DNA of 64,000 nt from the NCBI RefSeq assembly GCF_036311985.1, contig NZ_JAZDCJ010000027.1; one strand, given 5' to 3'. Position 1 is the first letter of the stretch. Every line of letters begins with the position of its first letter. The notes under the pieces are model-generated. The model saw only the letters and a list, made by a program, of their open reading frames with translations, was not told the DNA's origin and ran no database searches. The DNA comes from JAZDCJ01 sp036311985 (GTDB lineage: Bacteria; Actinomycetota; Actinomycetes; Actinomycetales; Micrococcaceae). The position numbers and the translations under genes were made by a program. Of this stretch, positions 17,403 through 28,639 are shown piece after piece.

Positions 17403-19109
17403 GTGCCCCGCTACGCGCTCCTCGCGACGCATTCGAGCGGACAGCCCCCCGCCGAGGCCGGCGCGGCGTCCGGCGTCGTCCTGTTCCTCGATGCCTCCGG
17501 CAACCCCGAGGGCCACCCCGTGGCCGCGTTCGCAGGCCAGCTGCCCGGCGTCGTGCGCGAGATCGAGTCCCGGGGCCTGCGCTGGGTCTGGGAGCACACG
17601 CGGGACTGGTATCCGCAACTGCTCGCGGCGGGCGTGCGGATCGAGCGGGCGCACGACCTCGCCCTGTCCCGCGCGATCCTGCGCCACGCCCCGGCGGCGG
17701 CCGGGAGCGCCTACGCCGCCGGTCTGGGAACGGCCGGGGACGACGCCGCGCCCGTCCCGGCCGCGCTCCTTCCGCCCCCGCGCACCCCGGCGAACCAGGG
17801 CTCGCTCTTCGAGGAACCGCCGCCCGCCGCGGCCTCGGCCGAGGCCCTGGCCGCGGAGTTCGCGCGGCAGCTGGCCGCGGTGGACGCCTCCCCGCAGGGC
17901 CGCCGCCTGCAGCTGCTCCTGGCCGCGGAGTCCGCCGGCGCGCTCGTGGCGGCGGAAATGGAGCACCACGGCGTGCCGTGGGACACCGCGCGCCATGTGG
18001 CGCTCCTGGAGGACTCGCTCGGGCCCCGGACGCCCGCGGGCTCGCGCCCGGCGCGCCTCGAGGAGCTCGCCGCCGAGCTGCGCGCCGCCCTCGGCGCACC
18101 GCAGCTTAATCCGGATTCGCAGCAGGAGCTGCTGCGGGCGCTGCACCGTTGCGGGATCGAGGCCCGGAGCACGAGCCAGTGGGAGCTCGCGGAGTTCGAC
18201 CATCCCGCGCTCGAGGTCCTGAACCGCTACAAGAAGCTCTCCCGGCTGCACTCGGCGAACGGCTGGGCGTGGCTGGATGCGTGGGTGAGCGAAGGCCGCT
18301 TCCGGCCGGAGTACGTCGTCGGCGGGGTCGTGACGGGCCGCTGGTCTTCGCGCGGAGGCGGGGCGCTGCAGATCCCGCACTCGATCCGCGACGCCGTGCG
18401 CCCCGATCCGGGGCACGTGCTCGTGGTCGCCGACGCGGCGCAGCTCGAGCCGAGGATCCTGGCGGCCCTCTCGCGGGACCGGGCGCTCGCGGACGCCGCG
18501 CGCGGGCGCGACCTCTACCAGGGGATCGCGGACCTGGGCTTCGGAGGGGACCGGGCGAGCGCGAAGATCGCGATGCTCGGGGCGATGTACGGAGGCACGA
18601 GCGGGGAGTCGGGGCGCCTGCTGCCCCAGTTGACGCGCACCTTCCCCCAGGCGGTCGCGTTCGTCGAGGACGCGGCGCGAACCGGAGCCGCGGGCGGGGA
18701 CGTGGCCACCTACCTGGGCCGCGGGGCCCCGCCGGCGTCGTCGGCGTGGCGGGCGGGGCAACGCAGTACGACGGCGGACGAGCAGCGCCGCGCGGACGCC
18801 GCGGCCCGGGCGCGGGGGCGGTTCACGCGCAACTTCGTGGTCCAGGGCACCGCGGCCGAGTGGGCGCTGTGCTGGCTCGGCGGGCTGCGGCGCCGGCTGC
18901 ACGCGGAGTCCGTGCCGCTGGGCCGCGGGGGCCTCGTGTTCTTCCTGCACGACGAGGTCATGCTCCACGTGCCCGCGGAGTCGGCGGGCCAGGTGGTCCG
19001 GATCGTCCAGGAATCCGCGGCGGAGGCGGCCGAGCTGATCTTCGGCCGGATTCCCGTGGAGTTCCCCGTCGGCGTCGCGACCGTCGACTCCTACGCCGAC
19101 GCGAAGTAG
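17403..19109 (+). CDS. Bifunctional 3'-5' exonuclease/DNA polymerase (family A)
   Basis: From GTG 17403, with CAGAAT ending 6 bp upstream, this is a 568-residue protein. Its N-terminal part is an exonuclease-like domain and the rest is a compact family A polymerase. Polymerase motifs are VVTGRWSSRGGGALQIPHS, VVADAAQLEPRILAALS (motif A Asp), AKIAMLGAMYGGTSGE (motif B, O-helix equivalent) and VFFLHDEVMLHVP (motif C, HDE). It is shorter than PolA and lacks the 5'-nuclease domain. Homologues are common in Actinobacteria and are presumed repair polymerases. It is divergent from the tad cluster. Confidence 0.88.
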   Translation: MPRYALLATHSSGQPPAEAGAASGVVLFLDASGNPEGHPVAAFAGQLPGVVREIESRGLRWVWEHTRDWYPQLLAAGVRIERAHDLALSRAILRHAPAAAGSAYAAGLGTAGDDAAPVPAALLPPPRTPANQGSLFEEPPPAAASAEALAAEFARQLAAVDASPQGRRLQLLLAAESAGALVAAEMEHHGVPWDTARHVALLEDSLGPRTPAGSRPARLEELAAELRAALGAPQLNPDSQQELLRALHRCGIEARSTSQWELAEFDHPALEVLNRYKKLSRLHSANGWAWLDAWVSEGRFRPEYVVGGVVTGRWSSRGGGALQIPHSIRDAVRPDPGHVLVVADAAQLEPRILAALSRDRALADAARGRDLYQGIADLGFGGDRASAKIAMLGAMYGGTSGESGRLLPQLTRTFPQAVAFVEDAARTGAAGGDVATYLGRGAPPASSAWRAGQRSTTADEQRRADAAARARGRFTRNFVVQGTAAEWALCWLGGLRRRLHAESVPLGRGGLVFFLHDEVMLHVPAESAGQVVRIVQESAAEAAELIFGRIPVEFPVGVATVDSYADAK

Positions 19110-19204
19110 CTCCCGGCTTATCCACAGGCCCGCCGTCGGCGGTGGCCGGCGCCGGGGCGTCTCCGTAGGCTCGCCGTAGGCCGGACGAGCGAAGGGAGCA
19201 GCGG

Positions 19205-20839
19205 ATGACGGCAGTGGTCATCGACACGGGGGCGCTGTTCGCGTCCGCGCGCACCACGGGGGTGCTCGCCCAGCAGGTGGAGACGATCGCGGCATCCCTC
19301 GGACCCGCACTGTCCGGCAGCGCGGGGATGGCGGGCGGGGACGAGACGGGGCGGGAGTTCGGGACGGCTTACGACGCCGCGGCCAACGGCATCCTCGAGG
19401 GGCTGCGGTCCCACGCGCTCCACTTCGAAACGCTCGGGCGGATCCAGCACATCGCTGGCGGGGTGTACGAGGCCGTCGAGGCCGCCAACGCCGGGCTGGA
19501 CGCCCCGGCCGTTCCGGCGGCCCCTGGCGGAACCGCGGCGCACTGCCCGCCCGGGCCGCCGAGCGCCGTGGGCGGAACGTGGGCCGGCGCGGACGAGTTG
19601 CAGTGGCTCCTCGACGCGGTCGGCGTCGGCTGGCCCCAGGCCTCCGCCCCGTCCCTCCGCTCCGCCGCGGCGGCGTGGTCCGCCACGGCCGCCCGGATCG
19701 ACACCGCGGCCATCACCTTCCCCACCGATGCCGCCCGCCTGCTCTCCGGATGCTCGTCACGGGACACGTCGCTCGTCATCGCTGCGCTGCACCACGGAGC
19801 GGGCCAGCTGGGAGCGGTGGCCCAGGGCTGCCGCGACGCGGCCGCGGTGTGCGACGAGTTCGCCGCCGAGGTCGACGCCGCCCACGCCCAGTTGCGGACC
19901 GAGCTGCTCAACGCGGCACTCATGGTCGGCGTCGTCGGACTCGCGGGAGCGGCTCTGACACCCGTGACCTTCGGCGGAGGCGCCCTCGCGGGATCGGCCC
20001 TCAACGCGGGGCGGCTCGCCAGTCTGGGCGCGGTCCTGAGGGGGATCGTCGGGCGCCTCGCCGGCGTCGGGGCCCAGCTCGCGTCCCGGCTCGGCCCCGT
20101 CGGGGAGGCCGTCCGCGGGGCGGTCTCCGCTCTCGGTGCGGCGACCGCCCCGTTGGGCGGCGCGGCCACGCGCTTCGCCGGCCACGTCGCCGCGGGCACC
20201 ACCGGAATCCGCGCCATCGACGTGGGCAGCCGCGCGGTGACCTCGTTCGCGGCCACGCGGACCGGGAAGGCGCTCGGCTACGGCGCGGGACTGGCGCGCG
20301 ACGTCGTGGCCGACGGCGTCGTGGCGACGGTGGCCAGCCGCGGGGGCGGCAAGCTCGCCGAAGGCGCCGTGACCCGGTGGCGCGCCGCCGGCAGGGATCC
20401 CGCGGTGCGCGCCGCGGCGGGGCGGGGCGGCCTCCTCGTTCCCCCGGGCGCCGCGCTGGCGGCGACGGCCCTGACGGTCCACAAGCGCCTCGGTGCCGTC
20501 GAGAACACCGTCGATCTCCTGCCCGGCCGCCGGTACGCCGACCAGGCAGGGACACCGCGGGCCCCGGGGCACGCGGGCCGGCTCGAGCGCCTCCAGTCCG
20601 TGGAACAGCGCGCGAACGCCTCGGGCCGCTGGGCCGCCCAGCCCGTGCGGCCCGGCGCCTCGGCGGCGGCGCTCGGAGCGCCGAACGTCCGGCACACGGG
20701 CACGGGCACGGGCTCGGCGGCGCGCATCCCGGCGCCCCGGCCCGCTCCGCCGGTGAAGCCGGCACCGCCACCGGTTGAGGCGGCCACGCCGCGCCCCTCG
20801 CCAGAACCGCCGCAGGACTCGGACAACGAGGGCCGATGA
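19205..20839 (+). CDS. Alanine-rich helical protein of unknown function, WXG100/ESX-like layout
   Basis: A 544-residue protein with an AAGGGAG ribosome site before the ATG. Residues 1-100 and about 120-235 look like two long helical bundles (VLAQQVETIAASLG; AWSATAARIDTAAITF; LGAVAQGCRDAAAVCDEFAAE), resembling WXG100/PE-PPE-like or LXG N-terminal trafficking domains. Hydrophobic, glycine-rich segments follow (LMVGVVGLAGAALTPVTFGG; GAVLRGIVGRLAGVGAQLA). The last 70 residues are proline-rich (PAPRPAPPVKPAPPPVE) and acidic at the end. No signal peptide, toxin domain or ESX gene is seen nearby. It could be an orphan ESX-type substrate; no function is claimed. Confidence 0.7.
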   Translation: MTAVVIDTGALFASARTTGVLAQQVETIAASLGPALSGSAGMAGGDETGREFGTAYDAAANGILEGLRSHALHFETLGRIQHIAGGVYEAVEAANAGLDAPAVPAAPGGTAAHCPPGPPSAVGGTWAGADELQWLLDAVGVGWPQASAPSLRSAAAAWSATAARIDTAAITFPTDAARLLSGCSSRDTSLVIAALHHGAGQLGAVAQGCRDAAAVCDEFAAEVDAAHAQLRTELLNAALMVGVVGLAGAALTPVTFGGGALAGSALNAGRLASLGAVLRGIVGRLAGVGAQLASRLGPVGEAVRGAVSALGAATAPLGGAATRFAGHVAAGTTGIRAIDVGSRAVTSFAATRTGKALGYGAGLARDVVADGVVATVASRGGGKLAEGAVTRWRAAGRDPAVRAAAGRGGLLVPPGAALAATALTVHKRLGAVENTVDLLPGRRYADQAGTPRAPGHAGRLERLQSVEQRANASGRWAAQPVRPGASAAALGAPNVRHTGTGTGSAARIPAPRPAPPVKPAPPPVEAATPRPSPEPPQDSDNEGR

Positions 20840-20866
20840 ACCCGCGCCGCGCCGCCGGGCCGGACC

Positions 20867-21568
20867 CTACAGCGGGGCGGGGACCTCGCGGCCGCGGTCC
20901 CACGGCTGGGTCCAGCCGAGCTCGTCGAACATCCGGTCCAGGACGATCGCCGTGAACCCCCAGATGAACGCGCCGTCGACGTCGAACGCGGGGGCGGCCC
21001 GGCGCAGTCCGTCCCGCTCCACGACGGCCATGACGCGGTTCGCCGGGTCCAGCAGGTCGGCCACCGGGACGCGGAACACCTTGGCCGACTCCGCAGGGTC
21101 CACGGCGAAGACCTCGGACTCGCGGCTCCACCATCCGATGACGGGCGTGACGAGGAAGTTGCTCACGGGTAGCTCGGCCTCCGGCAGCTCGCCGAGGATC
21201 TCGACGCCATCGGGGTCGAGCCCGGTCTCCTCGCGGGCCTCGCGCAGCGCGGCGGCGGTGCTGCCGTTATCGTCCGCGTCGATCCCGCCGCCCGGGAAGG
21301 CGATCTGCCCGGGGTGCTTGCGCAGTGTGTCGGCGCGCTGGACGAACAGGACGTCGAGGTCGGCGGGCACGGCCCGCGACTCGTGGTGGGCGGCGACGTC
21401 ATCGAGCCGCCCGAAGAGGATCAGGACGGCGGCGCGGCGGGCACTGCCCGGCTCGACGGGCTTGAACCGCCAGCTGCCCGGCATCCGCACGGGGCCGGCG
21501 TCGGGGAGGCCCGCCCGTTCCCGGCGGGTGCGGCGGACGAGCTCCGCGAGCTCGCTGCGGGCGCTCAC
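20867..21568 (-). CDS. Nudix hydrolase, CoA pyrophosphatase-like
   Basis: From the GTG at 21568, which overlaps the nth stop as GTGA, this is a 233-residue protein. It contains the CoA-type UPF0035 segment (LFVQRADTLRKHPGQIAFPGG) followed by the Nudix box G-x5-E-x7-REx-x-EE-x-G, seen as GGIDADDNGSTAAALREA then REETGLDP. Homologues split CoA or acyl-CoA into phosphopantetheine and 3',5'-ADP. It is co-transcribed with nth. Confidence 0.9.
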   Translation of the reverse strand: MSARSELAELVRRTRRERAGLPDAGPVRMPGSWRFKPVEPGSARRAAVLILFGRLDDVAAHHESRAVPADLDVLFVQRADTLRKHPGQIAFPGGGIDADDNGSTAAALREAREETGLDPDGVEILGELPEAELPVSNFLVTPVIGWWSRESEVFAVDPAESAKVFRVPVADLLDPANRVMAVVERDGLRRAAPAFDVDGAFIWGFTAIVLDRMFDELGWTQPWDRGREVPAPL

Positions 21569-22350
21569 GCGTCCAGCCCGTGGCCCAGCGCCCGCAGTTC
21601 GCGCCGCGTGGCCCCGGACCGCATGAGCTCCAGGAGCTCGGTCCTGGCCGGGGCCAGCTCGTACTTGAGCAGCTTCGCGGCCCGTTCCGGGTCCGTCTCG
21701 CCCTCGCCGTAGGACGGGCAGAGCGTCGCGACGGAGCATGCGCCGCACGCGGGCTTGCGGGCGTGGCAGACGCGGCGTCCATGGAAGACGACGCGGTGGG
21801 AGAGCATCGTCCAGTCGGAGGGCTCGAACAGCTCGCCGACGGCATGCTCGACCTTGACGGGGTCCTGCTCCGCGGTCCAGCCGAAGCGGCGGGAAAGCCG
21901 GCCGAAGTGGGTGTCCACCGTGATCCCGGGGACGCCGAACGCGTTGCCGAGCACCACGTTCGCCGTCTTGCGGCCGACCCCCGCGAGCGTGACGAGGTCC
22001 TCGAGGCGGCCCGGGACCTCGCCGTCGTACTCGTCGACGAGCCGCCGGGCGAGCTTGAGCAGGTTCTCCGCCTTGGCGCGGTAGAAGCCCGTGGGCCGGA
22101 TGAGCTCCCGCAGCTCCTCCGGGTCCGCCTCCGAGAGCGCGCGGGCGTCCGGGTAGCGGGCGAAGAGCGCCGGGGTCGTGGCGTTGACGCGCACGTCGGT
22201 GGTCTGGGCGGAGAGCACGGTCGCCACGACGAGCTCGAACGGGTTCTCGAAGTCCAGCTCCGGGACGGCGTAGGGATAGTCCTCCCCCAGCATCCGGTTG
22301 ATCCGCCGGGCGCGCCGTTTCAGGGCGAGCGGGGTCTCTCCGCTAGGCAC
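21565..22350 (-). CDS. nth: Endonuclease III
   Basis: From the GTG at 22350 this is a 261-residue base-excision-repair glycosylase/AP lyase. It has the helix-hairpin-helix with catalytic lysine (LVTLAGVGRKTANVVLGNA), the catalytic aspartate in ITVDTHFGRLSRR, and a C-terminal [4Fe-4S] cluster motif (CHARKPACGACSVATLC). A roughly 30-residue C-terminal extension follows the cluster. It overlaps the upstream membrane-protein gene by 8 bp and the downstream Nudix gene by 4 bp. The open frame extends far upstream as a proline/arginine-rich shadow. Confidence 0.95.
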   Translation of the reverse strand: MPSGETPLALKRRARRINRMLGEDYPYAVPELDFENPFELVVATVLSAQTTDVRVNATTPALFARYPDARALSEADPEELRELIRPTGFYRAKAENLLKLARRLVDEYDGEVPGRLEDLVTLAGVGRKTANVVLGNAFGVPGITVDTHFGRLSRRFGWTAEQDPVKVEHAVGELFEPSDWTMLSHRVVFHGRRVCHARKPACGACSVATLCPSYGEGETDPERAAKLLKYELAPARTELLELMRSGATRRELRALGHGLDA

Positions 22351-23497
22351 GTTCGACGTTGGCCAGATCGCGCAGGACGCCGATCCGGCCGTCGTTGTCC
22401 TGGACCAGGAACTCCCCGCCGCGGTCCTCGAGCGCGAGGATCCAGGCTCCGGGCTCCACCGTGAACAGGGCCGAGCCGGTGCGCTCGTCCCAGATCTGGC
22501 GGGTCTGCGGGACGGCGAACCAAAACGCCTGGTAGACGGGGGCGTCGTCGGCGCGGCGCGTGGCCTCCCACGGTTCCTCGTCCTCCTCCGGCTCCGGCTC
22601 CGCTGCCGGGGCGGGTTCGACGACGGACGCCGCCACCGTCTCGGGCGCCGGCTGGTGGGCGACGACGGAGCGGATGGCGGTCTCGGGCGCGGGCTCTTCC
22701 GCGGGCCCGGGTTCAGGCACGGACTCGGGCTCGGACGCGGACTCGTCGGCGGTCTGGTCCGCCACGTTCTCCGCGGCGGCCCCGGCGGCCCGCGCCCCGG
22801 CGGGATCCGAGGTGGCGGAGGCCTCGGCGTCGTCCCCTGCGGCGGGGGCCGCCGGCATCCCGGTCGCCCCGGGGGCGGGGACGGAGACGGGAACGACGGC
22901 GCTGCCGCCGGCCGCGGGATCGGCACCGTCGCTGCGCCCGGAGGTCGCCCGCGCCCAGAGCGCGGCGGCCTTCGAGGGGGCGGTTCCGGACCCGGGCGCC
23001 GAAGCGGCTTCCGTGGCGCGGACGGCGCGGAGCAGGAGCGGCCCGTCGCCGTCCTCGAAGTCGGCCGCGAAGCCGGGGATGGCCGCCGCGGCGGTGGTCG
23101 CGGAGATCAACGCGGCCGCGCCGAGCAGGCCCAGGAGGAAGGACGCATTCATGGACAGCACCGCGGCGAAGAAGAAGTAGAGGCCCGTGAGGATGCCGAC
23201 GACCGATCCGAGCTGGTCGAGGGTCAGGGATCCGATCCGGACGAGGCGGCGGCCGCTGGCCCGGCGCCAGGCGAACGCCCCGGCGACGGCGAGCGGGAGG
23301 GCGAGCGTCACGAGCTGGTTGAACAACAGGCCGTTGAGGATCCAGAGGTTGGTCCACGTCCCCGGCACGGTCTGGAAGGGCAGCACGGAGCCGATGAGCA
23401 GCAGGAGCCCTCCGCCGATCGCCACGAGCTCGCGAAGCGTGAACGGTCCGGCCAGGGCCGTGGCGGTGCGGTCGTCCTGCGTGGCTGACAAGGCCAT
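22343..23497 (-). CDS. Membrane protein of unknown function with Ala/Pro/Glu-rich linker
   Basis: A 384-residue protein. The first 150 residues hold about four membrane segments (LRELVAIGGGLLLLIGSVLP; LFNQLVTLALPLAVAGAFAW; GSVVGILTGLYFFFAAVLSM; FLLGLLGAAALISATTAAAA). Residues 160-330 are a low-complexity Ala/Pro/Glu/Ser linker. The C-terminal 60 residues look folded (YQAFWFAVPQTRQIWDERTG; EFLVQDNDGRIGVLRDL). The last domain could bind something in the cytoplasm or outside; no family is recognised. It is first in an operon with nth and the Nudix gene. Confidence 0.75.
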   Translation of the reverse strand: MALSATQDDRTATALAGPFTLRELVAIGGGLLLLIGSVLPFQTVPGTWTNLWILNGLLFNQLVTLALPLAVAGAFAWRRASGRRLVRIGSLTLDQLGSVVGILTGLYFFFAAVLSMNASFLLGLLGAAALISATTAAAAIPGFAADFEDGDGPLLLRAVRATEAASAPGSGTAPSKAAALWARATSGRSDGADPAAGGSAVVPVSVPAPGATGMPAAPAAGDDAEASATSDPAGARAAGAAAENVADQTADESASEPESVPEPGPAEEPAPETAIRSVVAHQPAPETVAASVVEPAPAAEPEPEEDEEPWEATRRADDAPVYQAFWFAVPQTRQIWDERTGSALFTVEPGAWILALEDRGGEFLVQDNDGRIGVLRDLANVERA

Positions 23498-23700
23498 GGC
23501 GTCTCCTCTATGGTTCCCCCGCGTCCGGCCGGACGGCCGGAGTGCGTTCCGCTCCCCAGCTTAACCGTGCCGCGGCACCGCGGGGCCGTCCGCACCGCCC
23601 ACGCGGCTCCCATCCGCCGCCGGCGGCGACCGTTCACCGCAGAATCCGCACGCTTCCCGTCTCGGAGTGTGACGGAGGACACCACAGGCCGGAGGCGCGC

Positions 23701-23716
23701 TGTAGCCTTGCTCACA
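23701..23716. promoter_or_regulatory. Weak CRP/GlxR-like site upstream of acs
   Basis: TGTAG-N6-TCACA, two mismatches from TGTGA-N6-TCACA, lies 31 bp upstream of the acs start. acs genes in Actinobacteria are known targets of GlxR-type regulators and a Crp/GlxR-like gene is in this window, but the match is marginal. Confidence 0.25.
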
Positions 23717-23746
23717 GCACTTTTTACCGCTCCGAAAGGATCCGCC

Positions 23747-25747
<2,001 letters not shown>

Positions 25748-25755
25748 CGCCGACA

Positions 25756-25793
25756 GCGGGGTGGGAGGTCCGGTCGCGGGCCTCCCACCCCGC
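25756..25793 (+). terminator. Intrinsic terminator after acs
   Basis: A perfect 13-bp stem (GCGGGGTGGGAGG at 25756-25768, its complement at 25781-25793) with a 12-base loop, 9 bp after the acs stop, followed by CGTCTTGTC. The T-tract is weak, as usual in this GC range. Confidence 0.8.
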
Positions 25794-25855
25794 CGTCTTG
25801 TCGCCGGACGACGCATCGTTCGCCCCCGCCGGGGCCCGGGGGTTTAATGGGCGCT

Positions 25856-26311
25856 ATGACTGAAGCGACCACGTCCGCCCCGCGGAGAATCCTCGTCCTG
25901 AACGGCCCCAACCTGAACCTGTTGGGCACGCGCGAGCCGGAGGTCTACGGCCACCAGACGCTCGCCGACGTCGAGGAGGCCTGCCGCGCGGCCGCCGGCG
26001 AGGCGGGCTTCGAGCTCGAGTTCGCCCAGTCCAACCACGAGGGCGTCCTCATCGACGCGATCCACGCGGCGCGCGGCCGCGTGGCCGGCATCGTCTTCAA
26101 CCCGGGCGCGTTCACCCATACCTCGATCGCCCTGGCCGACGCGGTCTCGGGCGTGCAACTGCCCGTCGTCGAGGTCCATTTGAGCAACGTCCACCGGCGC
26201 GAGGCCTTCCGCCACCATTCGTACATCTCCCCGGTCGCCGCGGCCGTGATCGTCGGCGCCGGGGTCAACGGCTACCGCCTCGGCATCGCGCACGTCGCCT
26301 CCCTGGGCTGA
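25856..26311 (+). CDS. aroQ: 3-dehydroquinate dehydratase, type II
   Basis: A 151-residue enzyme from the ATG at 25856; an in-frame ATG at 25847 exists, but TTTAAT ends 7 bp before 25856 and overlaps the earlier codon, suggesting a leaderless start. The motifs are LNGPNLNLLGTREPEVYG with the catalytic tyrosine, QSNHEGVLIDAIH, FNPGAFTHTSIALAD and EVHLSNVHRREAFRHHS. It makes 3-dehydroshikimate in the aromatic amino acid pathway and forms dodecamers in other species. Confidence 0.96.
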   Translation: MTEATTSAPRRILVLNGPNLNLLGTREPEVYGHQTLADVEEACRAAAGEAGFELEFAQSNHEGVLIDAIHAARGRVAGIVFNPGAFTHTSIALADAVSGVQLPVVEVHLSNVHRREAFRHHSYISPVAAAVIVGAGVNGYRLGIAHVASLG

Positions 26312-26322
26312 AGGGGGACGCC

Positions 26323-27297
26323 ATGACCGTGGGGGCCACGGCCGCGATGTTCCAGGAGTACGCGAGGACCTGGTTCCCGGGGCATTCGGACGCGTACGCG
26401 CAGTGGGCGGCCGGCGTCGCCGCCGACGAGGGCCTGCTGGAGCTCCTGGTGGGGCTCCCGTCGCAGAAGCGCCAGCCCAATCTCGTGTTCGCCGCCGCGC
26501 GCTACCTCGGCTTCCCCGACGGGGACTTCGAGGAGCTCGCCGCGTTCCTGCGCGGGCGCTGGGAGGAGGTCGCCGCCGTCGTCCTGGCCCGCCGCACGCA
26601 GACCAATGAGCCGGGCCGCTGCGCGACGCTGCTGCCCGCCTTCGCCCGGATCGCGGAGGAGACGGGCCGCCCGCTCTCCCTCATCGAGGTCGGCCCGTCG
26701 GCCGGGCTGTGCCTGCTGCCGGACCTGTATTCCTACGAGTACGACGCCGGGGCCCGGCTCGGGAGCGGCACCCCCGTCCTGTCCTGCACGACCTCGGGAG
26801 CCCCGCCGGTGCCGGCCCGACTTCCGGAGGTCGCCTGGCGCGCGGGGGTGGACCTGAACCCCCTCGACGGCCGGGACCCGGACACGGTGCGCTGGCTCGA
26901 GTGCCTCGTCTGGCCGGGCCAGGAGCACCGCCTCGCGCGGCTGCGCGAGGCGCTCGCGACGCTGCAGTCGCTCGGGCCCGGCGTGCCCCGGCTGCGGCAG
27001 GGCGACCTCAACGAGCACATCGCGGACCTCGTCGCCGAGGCCCCCGCGGGGACCACGCCCGTGGTGTTCCACTCGGCCGTGCTCGCGTACCTGTCGCCGT
27101 ACGACAGGAGCCGCTTCGCCCGGACCGTGCGCTCGCTGGACTGCCGCTGGGTGTCCAACGAGAGCTTCTTCATGGAGCCCGCCGGCGAGACGGTGCCGAG
27201 CGGGCGCCCGGGCTGGTTCACGCTCGCGGTCGACGGCGTGCCCGTGGCGCACACGGGCCAGCACGGCGCGGAGCTGCACTGGCTCGAGGGCGCGTAG
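26323..27297 (+). CDS. DUF2332 domain-containing protein
   Basis: A 324-residue protein spanning a whole DUF2332 domain. Recognisable stretches are LVGLPSQKRQPNLVFAAARY near the N terminus, LIEVGPSAGLCLLPDLYSYE in the middle and VVFHSAVLAYLSPYDRSRF towards the end. The GPSAG loop and the strand pattern resemble a methyltransferase-like fold, but no activity is established. It starts 11 bp after aroQ with its own AAGGGGGAC ribosome site and converges on marP. Confidence 0.88.
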   Translation: MTVGATAAMFQEYARTWFPGHSDAYAQWAAGVAADEGLLELLVGLPSQKRQPNLVFAAARYLGFPDGDFEELAAFLRGRWEEVAAVVLARRTQTNEPGRCATLLPAFARIAEETGRPLSLIEVGPSAGLCLLPDLYSYEYDAGARLGSGTPVLSCTTSGAPPVPARLPEVAWRAGVDLNPLDGRDPDTVRWLECLVWPGQEHRLARLREALATLQSLGPGVPRLRQGDLNEHIADLVAEAPAGTTPVVFHSAVLAYLSPYDRSRFARTVRSLDCRWVSNESFFMEPAGETVPSGRPGWFTLAVDGVPVAHTGQHGAELHWLEGA

Positions 27298-27316
27298 GCC
27301 CGGCCACCGTCCGCCG

Positions 27317-28504
27317 CTACCGCGGCGAGCAGGCGCCCGTGGAGACCTCGTCGGAAAGCGAGGGCGCCTCCTCGATGACGGGTGCGACCTCGTCGAGGGA
27401 CAAGGCGTAGCCGACGTCGAGGTCGCCCTTGGCCTTGGCGAAGACGACGCCGACGAGCCGGCCCTGCGTGTCCACGAACGGGCCGCCCGAGTTGCCCTGC
27501 TCGACGTCCGCGCCGAGCTGGTAGATCCGCAGCGGCGAGGGGTCGGCGCCGTAGATGTTCTGCACCATGACGGAGCGCAGGGACTGCACGGTGGCGGCCT
27601 GGTTCTGGAACGGGCCGCCCGCCGGGTGGCCGAGGAACGCGCCCGCGTCGCCGACGCCGAGGTCCTCGCCGACCGGGATCGGGTCCAGGTCGAGGCCGTC
27701 GGTGGCGAGCACGGCGAGGTCGGCGGCGGCGTCGAAGTGGACCACGCGGGCCGGGACGGCACGGCCGTCGCGCGTGTTGACCACCGGCTCGGCGATGCCG
27801 GAGACCACGTGGGCGTTGGTGACGACGCGGTCCTCGGCGGCGACGAAGCCGCTGCCGGTCTGGTTCACGCCGCAGGCGAACGCGGTTCCGGTGATCTTCA
27901 CAACGGATTCCCCGGCGCGCGCGACGCCCTCGGTGTCGACCTCGGCGTCCGGGACGGGCGTGGTGTCCGTCGGCGCGAACGGCTCGAGGAGCTCGGGGAT
28001 GGTCTGGCCCATGACGAGCGAGCGGGCCTCGGCCATGGCGCCGGCGACGGGGTCGGGCGTGAGGGAGCGGATCGTGGAGATCACGCGGGAGTCGGCGAGC
28101 TGCTGCGAGAGGAGCGGGAAGCCCATGGTGGACACGGAGAACGCGATCGCGGAGAGCACGAGCGCCGCGACGGCCGTGTTGGCGAGGCCGCCGAGGATCC
28201 GGTCGAAGCTCTTGAGCACCGGGAAATTCAGCCACAAGCGGATCCGGCCGCCGATCGCCGCGCCGATGCCCTGCCCGATGATGATCAGGACGACGGCCGC
28301 GGCGATGATCCAGAAGAGCCGCCACCCGGGATCCGCGACCCAGCTGGAGACGAGCGGGATCGAGAAGAACGCCGCGACGCCGCCGGCGACGAAGCCGACG
28401 ATCCCCCCGAGCGTGACGAACAGGCCCTTGCGCAGGCCGGAGACGAGGAAGAACAGCAGCACCACGAGGAGCGCCACGTCCAATCCGCTGAAACCGAAGA
28501 ACAA
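27317..28504 (-). CDS. marP: MarP-family membrane serine protease (CvpA domain plus trypsin-like domain)
   Basis: A 395-residue protein starting at TTG 28504 behind AGGGAG. Four membrane helices (residues 5-140) form a CvpA/colicin V production domain. The periplasmic trypsin-like domain carries catalytic H in VVTNAHVVSGIA, D in ADLAVLATDG and S in QGNSGGPFVD; a disulfide pair is possible between C in FACGVN and the C-terminal TGACS. MarP in mycobacteria is needed for acid and oxidative-stress resistance. It is divergent from crp with a 208-bp gap. Confidence 0.92.
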   Translation of the reverse strand: MFFGFSGLDVALLVVLLFFLVSGLRKGLFVTLGGIVGFVAGGVAAFFSIPLVSSWVADPGWRLFWIIAAAVVLIIIGQGIGAAIGGRIRLWLNFPVLKSFDRILGGLANTAVAALVLSAIAFSVSTMGFPLLSQQLADSRVISTIRSLTPDPVAGAMAEARSLVMGQTIPELLEPFAPTDTTPVPDAEVDTEGVARAGESVVKITGTAFACGVNQTGSGFVAAEDRVVTNAHVVSGIAEPVVNTRDGRAVPARVVHFDAAADLAVLATDGLDLDPIPVGEDLGVGDAGAFLGHPAGGPFQNQAATVQSLRSVMVQNIYGADPSPLRIYQLGADVEQGNSGGPFVDTQGRLVGVVFAKAKGDLDVGYALSLDEVAPVIEEAPSLSDEVSTGACSPR

Positions 28505-28639
28505 CCCGAGACTCCCTACTGTTGCGGCCCCATTCCGCCCTTCGGAAAACCGTCCGCCCCACGGGCGGGCCGTGCCTCCAGTCTACGTTCCACGGCGGCG
28601 GAAACCGGGTCGCGCGAAGTCAACTCGGGCAATCGCCGC

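Noticed and set aside
14077..18099. A single 1340-codon minus-strand frame
   Set aside because: It joins a shadow of the polymerase gene, the N-terminal CpaE half, a shadow of tadA and the real tadB. Family motifs and overlapping starts show separate genes.
23510..23746. N-terminal extension of Acs to 23510
   Set aside because: The leader is Arg/Pro-rich and not Acs-like, and the GAAAGGA ribosome site fits the GTG at 23747.
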